A stretch of 64,000 nt of DNA from positions 7,006,001-7,070,000 of the forward strand of contig AP026548.1 of NCBI GenBank assembly GCA_026075535.2, in the 5' to 3' direction. The notes below the pieces were generated by a model that was given only the letters and a program-made list of their open reading frames with translations, made no database searches and was not told the DNA's origin. Below are positions 11,757-23,081 of this stretch, in pieces. How positions within the stretch are numbered: position 1 is the first letter of the stretch; each line of letters opens with the position of its first letter. Both the position numbers and the translations under genes were made by a program. Source of the DNA: Tricholoma matsutake (taxonomy: Eukaryota; Basidiomycota; Agaricomycetes; Agaricales; Tricholomataceae).

Positions 11757-14700
11757 AACGGGAGGTTCCACCGACGACCCAGACCGAGTACCATAATAGT
11801 GCAGCAGTCCTTGGATGTAGCAAGGCATCATCCAAGGACGAGGAAATGCCGTCTATCACAAGGTGTACCTTAGGTAGTGAGGAGGGAGCTTTACCAGCGT
11901 CAGTAGTGGTTATCCCAGACACCAACATGTATCTAGCCAAGGCACAATCCATCATTGTTGACCTGTATGGTGTGGAGAGTGAAGACGAGCAAAGGAACAG
12001 CCAACCATTCCTACACACAATTGAATTGCACGGTCCACAGGGAGAGATCGTAAGAATCAAGAGTACATTCGATGATGGTGCGATGGTGAACGCAGTCGAC
12101 CTATCAGTATACCAGAAATCTGAGCACCACCTCAAACCTCTGGACAAATCCAACCATATCCTACAAATGGCAGATGGCTGGCTGGTACCCTCAGCTGGCA
12201 TTTGGAATGGCGAGGTTACCATTGGCAATATCACACGGGGGGACACCTTTGAGGTCTTCGACAGCAAAGGGGCTTGGCTAGCACTGTTCGAGAAACCATT
12301 GCTGAAGAAGTTCAAAGCAATCCATGACTACAACACAGATATTGTGAAAATCCCCAAGGACAGTGATTGGGTAGTTCTACGGAACCAATACCCATGCAGA
12401 AAGAGCACAGAAACAACACTCCCGACCAGTCAGGATTTAAACATCAACCAGCACACAAACTTGAAGGGGGATCACTGCGCACCCCCCTCAAGGCAAGTCT
12501 ACCAACATGATAATAGTATCAAGGAACCCATTGATGAGACAGCAATTGAGCAAGCAGAACATGGGGAACACCCCCTGGACAACGAGGAACAGGAAGGGGA
12601 AATTGCAAAAGGACAAGAAATACCAAAAATCCAACATCCACTTACCCAGGAAGGAAACAAGAGATGCACGCAAGAAGAACGAACCAAGTGGCAGGAAGCA
12701 AATGGCTTGAAAGGGAAGAAGACTCGAACAGACAGAGGAACAGCAAAGCGCAATAGGCTAGGAAGGCCATTGCGGAAGGGAGTACAACCAGCTTCCCAAC
12801 CATCCCCTTCTGCTGCAATACTACCAACTGATACACCTAACAACCCAGATCCCGCACCAGACCACAAGGACAATATATGGACCATCAACACAGAGGTGTG
12901 GAACAGTGACTCTAGCACTGAGCAGAAAATACTTTCAGGCAACCTCGACAAAGCAGTGTTCACCCGACAATCAGACCCATTCAAATTAGAATGCATGGAT
13001 GCAGTACTGTTGGAACTCACCATAGGCGATGATCTAACTCAAGAGCAACGTGTAAGCATTGAAAACCTACTTCGCGAGTTTGCTGACTGCTTTGCACTGT
13101 CCATGAGCGAGGTAACAGTAGTAGCAGGAGCAACACACAAGCTGAATGTGCCCGAAGGCACAGTATTCAAAACAAAGGTGAATCAACGACCACTCAGTGG
13201 GCCTCAAAAGGAATATTTCAACAGCATGCTTGACAAGATGCTGGAGGCGGGTATAATTGCTCCAATCGACCATAACGATGTCAAATGTTGTGGCGCAACC
13301 ACTCTAGCAAAGAAGGTGCATGAAGGTAATGGACTAACTATCGAGGAACTACAGCACCGAGTCAACAACGAATGTGTCACGGCTGGGATCCCATCAGCAT
13401 TCAAAGACCTCCCCCCCCGAGATTTTGAGCAGCATGACACAGCACAAGTGGAGACGCAGACCAAGTGGCGAGTGTGTCAAGACTTCGCCAAACTGAACAA
13501 AGTGATGAAAGTACCCCCAATGCCCCAAGGAGACATACGGGCCAAACAACAGCGTCTGAGTGGACACCAGTGGATAAACACATTTGACTTCGCAGCAGGG
13601 TTCTATGCTTGTGAAATTGGACCAGAAGACCAGCCATACGTATGCTTCTACGTTGAAGGACGAGGATACTTCTGTTACAAGCGCATGCCCTTTGGACTAA
13701 CAGGTGCGCCCTCCACTTTCACAGAGATGACAGCCCAAGCACTAGGTGATCTTGTAGGCATACTGTTTGAACTGTTCATCGATGATGAAGGAATGGCTGG
13801 GGATGACTTCACAAAAACACTAGCTAACATCCAAACACTACTAACCAGAGTAAGGGAGAAAGGGCTCTCTTTATCAGCAGCCAAGTCAAGCTTCTTCATG
13901 ACTGAGGTCGTCTTTGCTGGAGCAAGGGTGGGACCAACAGGCATAAAACCAGATCTGACAAAACTGACAGCTATTGTGGACTGGAAATGACCAACCAATC
14001 TGCAAAACCTAGCTGCGTTTACAGGACTAACAGGCTACTTTAGGTCGCTGATCAAAGGATATGCAGCATTAGCCCAACCACTCACAGACTTGGCCAGAAG
14101 CCTTGACTTGCCCAAGGGAAAAGGAAAGGCAGCCTACCGACGTGCCATGAAAGGACACTCGCTAGTTGGCTCATGGAAAGAGGAACATGAGAAGGCCTTC
14201 CTGGGACTAAAAATTGCCTTAACCAATGAACCAGTATTGAAAGGACCGAAGTTCGATGGCACACCATTTGTCGTCACTACAGATGGTTGTAAGTATGGTT
14301 TTGCAGGCATGCTTTCACAACGACACACTGCAGTCCTGCCCAATGGCAAAGAGGTCACACACATGCATCCAGTTGCATTCAGCAGCAAACAAACATCAGA
14401 ATCTGAAGAGAAGTACAAACCATATTTACTAGAATTTGCTGCACTGAAATTCTCCCTAGACAAATTCTCTGATCTTATATGGGGCTACCCGGTTGAACTA
14501 GAGACTGACTGTCAGGCACTCAGGGACCACTTACTGAATGACAAGCTCAACTCCACACACGCTCGATGGAGGGATGGAGTACTAGCACACCATATTATAG
14601 ATGTATGACACAGACCAGGATGCCTGAATCCAGTTGCAGATGGCATCAGCAGGAAGTACGTGAACCTACCCACAGAAAAGAACGACGGCCATGAATGGAC

Positions 14701-15466
14701 AGTAAGCGAAGACTGGGAAGCATGAACAGGCATTCAAAATGATATATTCCAAATTGAGTCACTGCCCACCTATGATGCCCTCAGAAACCGATTTGCTAAC
14801 GAAAAAATATTCCTCAATGCCATAGAGGCATTGGCTGAACTAGAACATGGGAAAAGTATCAGAGAAAGGAAGAAAGCCAAGCACCGAGCAGAAGGGTACA
14901 TGATCCAAGAAGGGAAATTATGGAAAATAGGTAACACCAAGTCCACACGAGCAAAACCATGGGTAGAGTGCATACCACAATCAGAGGCAGTCACACTAGC
15001 ATGGGAGGAACACCAGAATCAAGGACATTTTCACAGGGACAATGTAAAAATTGCACTGATGGACAGAATAGCTAGCCCACACCTTGACCAATCAATCACC
15101 AAGGCAATCATGGACTGTGGTAAGTGCAAAGGACATGGCCCAAAACACTTACATTCACTGCTAGAACCCATAACAAGACGCCACCCATTTGAACTTCTTG
15201 TAGGAGACACCCTGGCCATGCCAAAAGGAAAAGGGGGCTTTACAAAAATCGGATTATATGCAGACGTCTACTCACAGCATGTATGGGCAGATAAATTCAA
15301 GACCGCCGCATCAGCAGCCACCTCTTGCAAGACATTCAATAATATCTGCACCACATTCACAGCACCCAAGGCCTTCATGGTTGACGGAGGTTGCGAGTTC
15401 GACAATGACGCCGTTCATGAGGCATGTGCCATATGTAATGTGGAACTACAAGTAGTTCCAGGATAC
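11624..15466 (+). pseudogene. Element B pol, part 1: protease, RT, RNase H, integrase N-half
   Basis: Protease-like domain with FDDGAM (near 12070), a long variable linker, RT with FIDDEGMAGDDF (13775-13786 encodes FIDD), RNase H (VVTTDGCKYGFAGML near 14270), integrase HHCC zinc finger (HQNQGHFHRD...CGKCKGHG) and the first two catalytic Asp regions (VGDTLAMP, VDGGCEFDN). TGA stops at 13988, 14606 and 14723 each replace a likely Arg. The frame breaks at VVPGY where element A inserted, and continues at 21514. Confidence 0.87.
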
Positions 15467-15892
15467 TGTAAGGGGACTAGGGAGGCACCCTGTGTGTTTT
15501 TCCTATTTTTTATGTTCGTCCTATATTTTTCCCCACCTCATTTCCTTCTATTCTTCATTTTCTATGATTTTTCCGGATTTTATTACTAATTTTCCCTTGC
15601 TATCATGTTTGTACATGTTGACACTTTTATATTTAGAGGCGGAGTACCCCTTCCGACACATACCCCTTGGTATGATGTCATTCGGCGGCCTTGATCCGCC
15701 TATCTCCGCCTTTTTCTATTTTTAGGTTATATTTGATTTTTGTCGTCTTCACATATATTGGGCATCAGCAAGGGGATCCTTAGAGTTTTCTCTTCGGATT
15801 TCCCTTTGCTAGGTGCACCCCCAATCCCTGTATTATGTAGCATAATTTTAACTTCGGATTTCCCTTTGCTAGAGGCTGAGGTTGCCCTTATA
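15467..15892 (+). repeat. 5' LTR of element A
   Basis: TGTAAGG...CCTTATA, 426 bp. A perfect 21-bp direct repeat beginning CTTCGGATTTCCC occurs at 15792-15812 and 15852-15872. The stretch AGAGTTTTCT (15782-15791) is the reverse complement of the sequence just after the LTR (15895-15904). Confidence 0.95.
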
Positions 15893-15894
15893 GT

Positions 15895-15904
15895 AGAAAA
15901 CTCT
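15895..15904 (+). promoter_or_regulatory. Candidate self-priming primer-binding site of A
   Basis: AGAAAACTCT lies two bases after the LTR and pairs perfectly with AGAGTTTTCT at 15782-15791 in the LTR. In Tf1/sushi-type Ty3/gypsy elements the transcript's own 5' end folds back to prime minus-strand synthesis. If transcription starts near 15782 the same could hold here. No tRNA-type TGG site is seen at the usual place. Confidence 0.5.
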
Positions 15905-16058
15905 CCCCTAAGGCCTGAAAATCGCGAACGCGCTGCCCAAAATAGGCAGGTACGGACTGGACGATGCTTCCCAAAGCTCCACAGAGTCCCTACACACCGT
16001 TCCAGATACTCTCGCCTTTATTACGCCGCCATTTTCGCCAAACGCGCTCCCTAGCGAC

Positions 16059-17177
16059 ATGGACGCATCAGAATGCTTCGACGCGCTTGAAAGCGATGTT
16101 TCCGGAATGCGCGCGCAAATCGACTCGCTTAAATCTACGATTGAAAACTTCGTTAGGACCCTCCAGGCTAACCCTACGACTAATAGTTCCCCCTTCACAA
16201 CTCCAAGCGCACCCAACAACGATGTTTTGCCAAATGCGTCCACTAAGGAATGTGCCCAGATCAAACCGTCCCCCCCCGCCGAATTTAATGGTGCACGTGC
16301 GCAGGGACGTGCATTCCTTAATTCCTGTGAGTTATACATTAGTCTCCAGTTGCATCAATTTGTTGATGAGGCTGCAAAAATTTATTGGGCCTTCACATAC
16401 ATGAAATCTGAACGCGCCTATCTCTATGTGGACCATATCCTACGTCAAACTAGAGAACTCGGTTCTCTACCTTTCTCCACTTGGGGTGACTTTCGAGCTG
16501 AGTTCGTACGCCACTTCTGCCCCCTCAATGAATGCCACCGAGCAGTGACATGACTTGAGTCATCCACTTACCACCAGGGACGTCGATCCGTGGACGACTA
16601 TATCAATGAGTTCAAGGATTTGGTGGACATGGCAGGATATGGGAGTGGGTTACCAGTGGTGGTGAAGTTCCGATGGGGGCTCCACCGAGAAATTCAGGAC
16701 CAGATTGCACAGATGTTGGAAGGGCGCCCAGCGGACGATGATATCCTTGCTTGGTATGAAGCTGCTTCACTCTGTGATGAGAACCAACTCACAAATGCGG
16801 TGTTTAATGCTGCATTCCGTGCTCCAACTACCACTCATACACCCTACACCTTCAATCGGAGCCTCCCCCGCCCTAACCCCATTCCTGCTCATCAAACTCC
16901 CACACCAGCCGTCAATGTCCCAGTACCAATGGATGTTGATGCAGCCCGCAGCTGTGCACGTAAGTTGGATCTCTGCTACCATTGTGGGGAACCTGGACAC
17001 AGGGCTGGAGCGTGTCCCCATCGTCAGGATATCCGCATGCTCACCCCCGAGGGATGAGACGAACTCCTGCAAGATTTGTTGGCGCTTGTAGATGTTGAGG
17101 AAGCGAAGGACCAAGTTGCAGAGGAGATTAAGTTGGAAGTTGTAGAGGAGCAGGATTTTCCTATTCGCAGCGAGTGA
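16059..17177 (+). pseudogene. gag of element A
   Basis: Starts MDASECFDALESDVSGM with a short coiled-coil-like N-terminus, then a retrotransposon-gag domain (WAFTYMKSERA...FRAEFVRHF, DDYINEFKDLV) and a canonical zinc knuckle CYHCGEPGHRAGAC at 16974-17015. TGA codons at 16551-16553 and 17055-17057 interrupt it, both shared with A'. The terminal stop is 17175-17177. The pol frame is -1 and open only from 17132, so any frameshift must occur in a window of about 45 nt. Confidence 0.87.
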
Positions 17178-20100
17178 ATTGTACGCCCTCACTGCCTGTC
17201 CATAACCACTTTGAAGTCTTGTCAGTTGAATCCCCGGAGAATGATTCCATTTCTATGACTGCTCCCCTCTCTGACCCTTCGAAGTTGGCTAAAGACGTAC
17301 CTGCTCTCCCCATCTCTCCTTCTACTCCACGTCCCAAAATTAAATCATGGGAGCGTAGACTACCACGCAAGTATATTGTGGCATCCACTCCCTCTGCACA
17401 TTCCTTAAACCTAGCCATCGAACTGCAGACGACCGACACTGGACAGATACTCGGTGTCTCTGCACTCCTGGACTCTGGTGCGACTGGTCTCTTCATCGAT
17501 TCCCATCTGGTACAACAACATCATCTAAATACTCGCTCACTCTCACGTCCGATACCTGTATATAACGTGGATGGATCCCCAAATGAAGCTGGTGCCATCC
17601 GAGAGGTTGCAGACCTGGTTCTCCGTTACAAAGATCATAGTGAGCGTGCCCTTTTTGCTGTCACTCAATTAGGAAAGCAAAAGGTGATTTTGGGATATCC
17701 ATGGCTTTGAGACCATAACCCAGAGGTCGACTGGCGCACTGGGGAGGTTACCATGAGCCGATGTCCATCCCGCTGTTGGACATGTTTCACGGAAGCCAGG
17801 CAAGAACGTCATGGACAGAAGGCGGCAATACGACAAACTCAGAAGTGTCATGCTGGACCCCTGCCTATACCTGAAGTGGAATTGGAAGGGGTTCCTGATC
17901 TAATGCCGGACTCGGATGATGATGATGAGGACCTAGAGGAAGTGGAGGAGGGTGATCGGATCTTCTACACTGCGATTTGCTCATCGCATGAGGTGTGTGC
18001 CACATCGAACATATCCCAACGCCTCGCCGAGGCCTTCCACAAAAACAACGCTGCTAAATCCTCTACTAACTCCTTACTCCCTCATCTCCATGAGTTTGAA
18101 GATGTGTTCTCCAAGGAGTCATTCAACTCTCTTCCTGCACGTAAGCCATGGGATCACGCGATCGAACTCACCCCCGGCGCAACCCCTTCATCCTGCAAGG
18201 TCTATCCTCTCTCTCCGGAAGAACAACGGCAGCTTGACCAGTTCATCGATGAGCACCTGGCCTCTGGACATATTCGACCATAGAAGTCACCCATGGCCTC
18301 TCCCTTTTTCTTTGTCAAGAAGAAGGATGGCTCACTTCGACTGGTTCAAGACTACAGAAGGCTCAACAACATCACAGTCAAAAATCGCTACCCACTACCC
18401 CTCATCTCCGAACTCGTAAACCAGCTCCGTGGAGCCCGATACTTCACCAAGCTCGATGTCCGTTGGGGCTATAATAATGTGAGGATAAAGGAGGGAGATG
18501 AGTGGAAGGCAGCCTTTCGTACCAACCGTGGTCTTTTTGAACCGCTTGTCATGTTCTTTGGCCTTACTAATAGCCCTGCCACCTTTCAGACCATGATGAA
18601 CGACATCTTCCATGACCTCATCCTCAAAGGCGTTGTCTGCATCTATCTCGATGACATCCTCATCTTCACTCGCACGGTTGAAGAGCACCGTCGCATCACG
18701 CGCCTCGTCCTAGAGCGACTTCGACGGTACAAACTCTACCTTCGTCAGGACAAATGCGAGTTCAAAAGGACCAAGATCGAGTACCTCGGCCTGATTATCT
18801 CGGAGGGTCAAGTGGAGATGGATCCTATCAAGGTAAACGGGGTCACAGCTTGGCCAACGCCCACAAACAAGAAGGAGGTGCAGTCTTTCCTGGGCTTCAT
18901 CAATTTTTATCGGCATTTTATCAAGGATTTCTCACATCATGCACAACCGCTGTTCGACTTGACAGGAAAGGAGGCATGGAGGTGGGATAATGCACAACAG
19001 GAGGCGTTCGAAAAGCTTAAGGACATGGTCACTTCTGCTCCGATCCTTACCTTTGCTGACGATTCGCGTCCTTTTCGTGTAGAAGCCGACAGTTCTTACT
19101 TTGCAACGGGCGCTGTGTTGTCTCAGCAGTCTCCGGAGGACCAGAAGTGGCATCCTGTTGCGTTCTACTCCAAAAGCCTTAGTGCTGTAGAGAGAAACTA
19201 CAAGATCCATGACAAGGAGATGTTGGCGATAATGTGTGCGCTTGAGGAGTGGCGACACTTCCTCGAGGGTGCCCAACACAAGGTGGAAATTTGGACAGAT
19301 CACAAGAACCTCGAGTACTTCATGACGGCCAAGAAATTGAACCGTCGTCAAGCTCGTTGGTCCCTGTATCTATCTAGATTTGACTTCTCCTTACACCACC
19401 GTCCGGGTCGCAGCATGGGGAAGACCGATGCCCTATCCCAACGTGCAGACCATGGGGATGGCAGCGGTGACAACCAAAACATTGTGCTGTTGCAGCCAGA
19501 CCTGTTCACCATTCGGGCACTGGAAGGCATCGCACCCCAGGGTGAGGAGCGGGACATCCTACGTGACATTTGTCGCGCAAACTGTAGTGGTTTACATGAG
19601 GATGTTGTCGCCCGAGCTGTTAAAGAACTGAGGAAGGGATCGACCCTTTCCTTACGTGCGGCAGAGTGGGCTGAAAAGGAGGACTTGTTGTATTTCAGGG
19701 ATCGCATCTATGTTCCCAATGACCCAGACCTTCGCTGGCGCATCATATCCCAACACCATGACTCACAGATTGCTGGCCACCCTGGACGCTGGAAGACCTT
19801 GGAGCTCACCTCATGGAACTATTGGTGGCCACAAATGTCGCGGCTCATTGGTCAGTATTGTCACACTTGTGACCTTTTCTTACACACCAAGGTTCCTCAT
19901 TGCAAGCCTATTGGTGAGCTACACCCTCTTCCTGTTCCAGAGAGTCGTTGGGATGTCGTCAGCGTCGACTTTGTGGTGGAATTGCCAGAGTCAAACGGGT
20001 TTGATGCAGTGATGTGCACAGTTGACTCAGTGGGAAAACGCACTCACTTCATTCCCACTCACACCACTGTCAGTGCCCTAGGTGCCGCTCAACTCTACCT

Positions 20101-21052
20101 CCACCACGTGTGGAAATTACATGGACTTCCTGGTGCCTTCCTCTCGGATCGTGGCCCTCAGTTCATGGCAGAGTTCACTTGTGAGCTGTACCGACTCCTG
20201 GGGATCAAACTCCTTGCTTCAACCGCTTATCACCCACAAACTGATGGCCAGACGGAGCGAGTCAACCAGGAACTGGAGCAGTACATCCGCCTCTTTGTCA
20301 ATGAACGCCAGGACGATTGGGATGATCTCCTTCCTTTGGCCGAGTTCGGATACAACAACCATGTCCATGCTTCCACTCAACAGACCCCTTTCCTCTTAGA
20401 CACTGGACGACATCCACGCATGGGATTTGAACCTCGCCAAACTCCCTCACACATCGAGACAGTGAATGAGTTCACAGAACGCATGAGGGATAGCTTGGAG
20501 GAGGCAAGGGCAGCCTTAGCAAAGGCGAAGGACGACATGGCGCGATTTTACAACCAACGGCACTCCCCAACCCCTCAGTACAAGGTTGGTGATCGAGTTT
20601 ATCTTGACTCCAGTGACATTTCCACTACACGTCCATCCAAGAAACTCACTCATCGCTTCTTGGGACCTTTCCCCATTGTCAAGTGCGTTGGAACACATGC
20701 CTATCGTCTACGCCTCCCAGCCTCCATGTCCAGACTCCATCCCGTCTTCCATGTCGTCAAATTGCTTCCAGCTCCCCCAGATCTGTTCCCGGGATGCCAT
20801 TCACACCCACCACCACCACCTACAGTGATCGAGGGAGAACCCCAATATGAAGTTGAGTCAATCTTGGACAGCCGTTTACGTTGAGGAAAACTCCAGTATT
20901 TGGTACATTGGAAGGGTTATGGGTATGAGGAGAACTCATGGGTCGAAGAGTCTGATGTAAATGCCCCTTGGTTAATCAAGGAATTCCACCGACGGCACAC
21001 TGCTGCACCATGTCGCATTCAAGTCACGGACTTTGGTCGTATACGATTTTGA
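17174..21052 (+). pseudogene. pol of element A (PR-RT-RNase H-integrase-chromodomain)
   Basis: Protease DSGATGLF (from 17471), RT with intact YLDD (18644-18655), RNase H (VEADSSYFATGAVLS near 19080), integrase HHCC and DDE core (SVDFVVELP, LSDRGPQF, HPQTDGQTERVNQELEQY), GPF module, and a C-terminal chromodomain (LQYLVHWKGYGYEENSWV) that would target insertion to heterochromatin marks. Stops: TGA 17708-17710 (shared with A'), TAG 18281-18283 (private) and TGA 20882-20884, just before the chromodomain. The longest open stretch (18293-20884) encodes 863 residues. Confidence 0.92.
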
Positions 21053-21087
21053 ATGCATCGGGGCGATGCATCTTAGAGAGAGGGTGA

Positions 21088-21513
21088 TGTAAGGGGACTA
21101 GGGAGGCACCCTGTGTGTTTTTCCTATTTTTTATGTTTGTCCCATATTTTTCCCCACCTCATTTCCTTCTATTCTTCATTTTCTATGATTTTTCCGGATT
21201 TTATTACTAATTTTCCCTTGCTATCATGTTTGTACATGTTGACACTTTTATATTTAGAGGCGGAGTACCCCTTCCGACACATACCCCTTGGTATGATGTC
21301 ATTCGGCGGCCTTGATCCGCCTATCTCCGCCTTTTTCTATTTTTAGGTTATATTTGATTTTTGTCGTCTTCACATATACTGGGCATCAGCAAGGGGATCC
21401 TTAGAGTTTTCTCTTCGGATTTCCCTTTGCTAGGTGCGCCCCCAATCCCTGTATTATGTAGCATAATTTTAACTTCGGATTTCCCTTTGCTAGAGGCTGA
21501 GGTTGCCCTTATA
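21088..21513 (+). repeat. 3' LTR of element A
   Basis: 426 bp, about 99 % identical to 15467-15892. It is preceded by a purine tract AGAGAGAGGGTGA that would serve as the plus-strand primer (PPT), and followed by the duplicated target GATAC. Confidence 0.95.
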
Positions 21514-22292
21514 GATACTCCCCCTGGATCAACGGTCTGATAGAAGGGATGAATGCAAAACTGTTGGGGAGGCTGAAAAGATTGTGCTCACCAGATCTAG
21601 GGGAGGACGAATACAATGCAATGGATGTACCAGCCTCATGGCCCAACCACCTGGAGGAAGCCATGGAATTCCTCAACAATTGCATTCTTCCAAACCTCAA
21701 GTTCTCACCCAATGAACTCCTTTTAGGCATCGTGATCAACACAAAGCATACACCAGCAGAGCAAACAGAGGAGGAAGTATCAGCAGATGAGGTTGAGGTC
21801 CAGATGGCATATGTAGAGCAACAGCAATTAGACGGGTACGCACACATATCTTCTCATGCTCACAAGCGGAAGCTGGCATTTGACAGGAAGGTCTTATCCT
21901 GAGCACCAAGAGAGGTCACATTCAAAGCCGGGCAGCTGGTACAAGTCTACAGAAGTGACCTAGACTTCACATTCAAGGCAGAACGGAAAATGGAACCAAA
22001 ACGGTCAGCACCACGCCGAGTAACAAGCAGAGACCGCAACTCCTATAAATTGGAAACACTGGAAGGACTACCCATCGGCAACAGGTTCTCCTCACGACAA
22101 CTCCGCAGATTCATCCCCCGCACTGGCACAATGCTACATGAGGCTCAAACAGCCATCGAGAAGCTACAGGGTGACCAGGAAGCCAAAGAAGACATTGTGC
22201 AGGAGGAAGTAAAAAGAATAGTGATTGATGAAGATGGTGACATAGAGTGGGAGGATGTAGAACACGAGGCAGATGAAGAACAGATACCATAA
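21514..22292 (+). pseudogene. Element B pol, part 2: integrase C-half
   Basis: Resumes B integrase in frame with SPWINGLIEGMNAKLL, whose E is the third catalytic acid. It continues through a linker to an SH3-like module (FKAGQLVQVYRSDL) and an acidic C-terminus ending at 22292. TGA at 21900-21902 replaces a likely Arg. Confidence 0.86.
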
Positions 22293-22428
22293 GACCCTGA
22301 GTCTAGACCACAATCCACCCTGACAGTTGACTGACATCAGTTATTTTCAAGGTCCAACTCCATATATATTAAGGCCTCATTTCGCTTTGGTTACCTCACT
22401 TCTACCCCACACCCACAATCACATAAAT

Positions 22429-22644
22429 ATGTCCGGTACATGGCTTATTGGATGGATGGTGCTTTTTATTATTTTAGTGGCTCTGAGTCCCTTTGCCCTC
22501 GTCACACGGCAACCTCGACAAGGCCACGACATTGAACAAGGCGAGTTCCCCAGCTTCGTCAATCCAGAACTTGTTCGACGACGGCTTTCTACCCCAACAC
22601 GACCTAATATCGACTTCTCACCGGCCACCCACTTGAGGCTTTGA
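22429..22644 (+). CDS. Small membrane-protein ORF between pol and 3' LTR of element B
   Basis: A 71-residue product starting MSGTWLIGW, with one strongly hydrophobic segment (residues about 4-24) followed by a charged tail. A TATATATT motif lies about 70 bp upstream of this ATG, followed by a pyrimidine-rich stretch like a basidiomycete promoter. It is not similar to any family I recognise and is not a continuation of pol. It could be an accessory (env-position) gene of the element or a chance ORF; unlike gag and pol it has no TGA interruption. Confidence 0.4.
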   Translation: MSGTWLIGWMVLFIILVALSPFALVTRQPRQGHDIEQGEFPSFVNPELVRRRLSTPTRPNIDFSPATHLRL

Positions 22645-22861
22645 CAAAGGCCTCTTCCAAAGATAGACGAAACCCCGGAGCAATACCTGTGGCCCTAAAC
22701 AACGTTTCTGTGTTGGGCCTCTAGGGGGAGCGATTGTCATGGACATGCCTCCTGAGGTGCATGGGTTGAGGTGAGGGTAAGGCATTGGTGCCTTGTACAT
22801 ACTCATTTCGACATAGAGTTGAGATCGCAACGAGGGCGTTGCTACTGTGAGGGGGGGCACA

Positions 22862-23081
22862 TGTAGCCATGGCGGCAGCCCCCGCAGCAGAGCCCACAGC
22901 CAGAGTCCGGCATCTCCCTTAGCGGTCATGTGACCTCATAGACAGACATGCACTTGTTGTAGACAGAAAGAATCCAAGCTTGTCCGCATCCTTTCTGACT
23001 CGTGTCTAGTAGTAGACGCGAGCCCTGTCCGAACCATCTCGTCTAGTAGTAGACGAGACCCTGAGAGACCACATGGCTCCA
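22862..23081 (+). repeat. 3' LTR of element B
   Basis: 220 bp, pairing with 9833-10053 at about 94 % identity by eye. It is preceded by a G-rich tract (GTGAGGGGGGG) as PPT. The host chromovirus sequence resumes at once, encoding PPTIPGQQ. Confidence 0.9.

Larger units (their letters stand above)
15467..21513 (+). mobile_element. Complete chromovirus A, youngest insertion
   Basis: A 6047-bp element with 426-bp LTRs that differ at about 4 positions by eye (about 99 % identical), bounded by a perfect 5-bp duplication GATAC (15462-15466 and 21514-21518). It sits inside B's integrase; removal restores the B frame as VVPGY-SPWINGLIEG. Order is LTR, self-priming-type PBS, gag, pol (PR-RT-RH-IN-chromodomain), purine tract (about 21074-21087), LTR. 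Despite the youthful LTRs the coding part has five premature stops. A' on the left is a second copy. Confidence 0.96.
9833..23081 (+). mobile_element. Complete Ty3/gypsy element B, split by element A
   Basis: Structure: 5' LTR 9833-10053, leader, gag 10506-11756, pol 11624-15466 plus 21514-22292, a small membrane ORF 22429-22644, a G-rich PPT-like tract 22848-22858, and 3' LTR 22862-23081. The flanks in host element C are CCGC and CTGC (or ACCGC/ACTGC, because the terminal A is ambiguous). Excision restores C's frame as PYRPPTIPG. The two LTRs differ at roughly 14 of about 220 positions, many of them CpG transitions, so the insertion is older than A. B belongs to a different lineage from A and C: its RT motif is FIDD and no chromodomain is seen. 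Confidence 0.93.
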
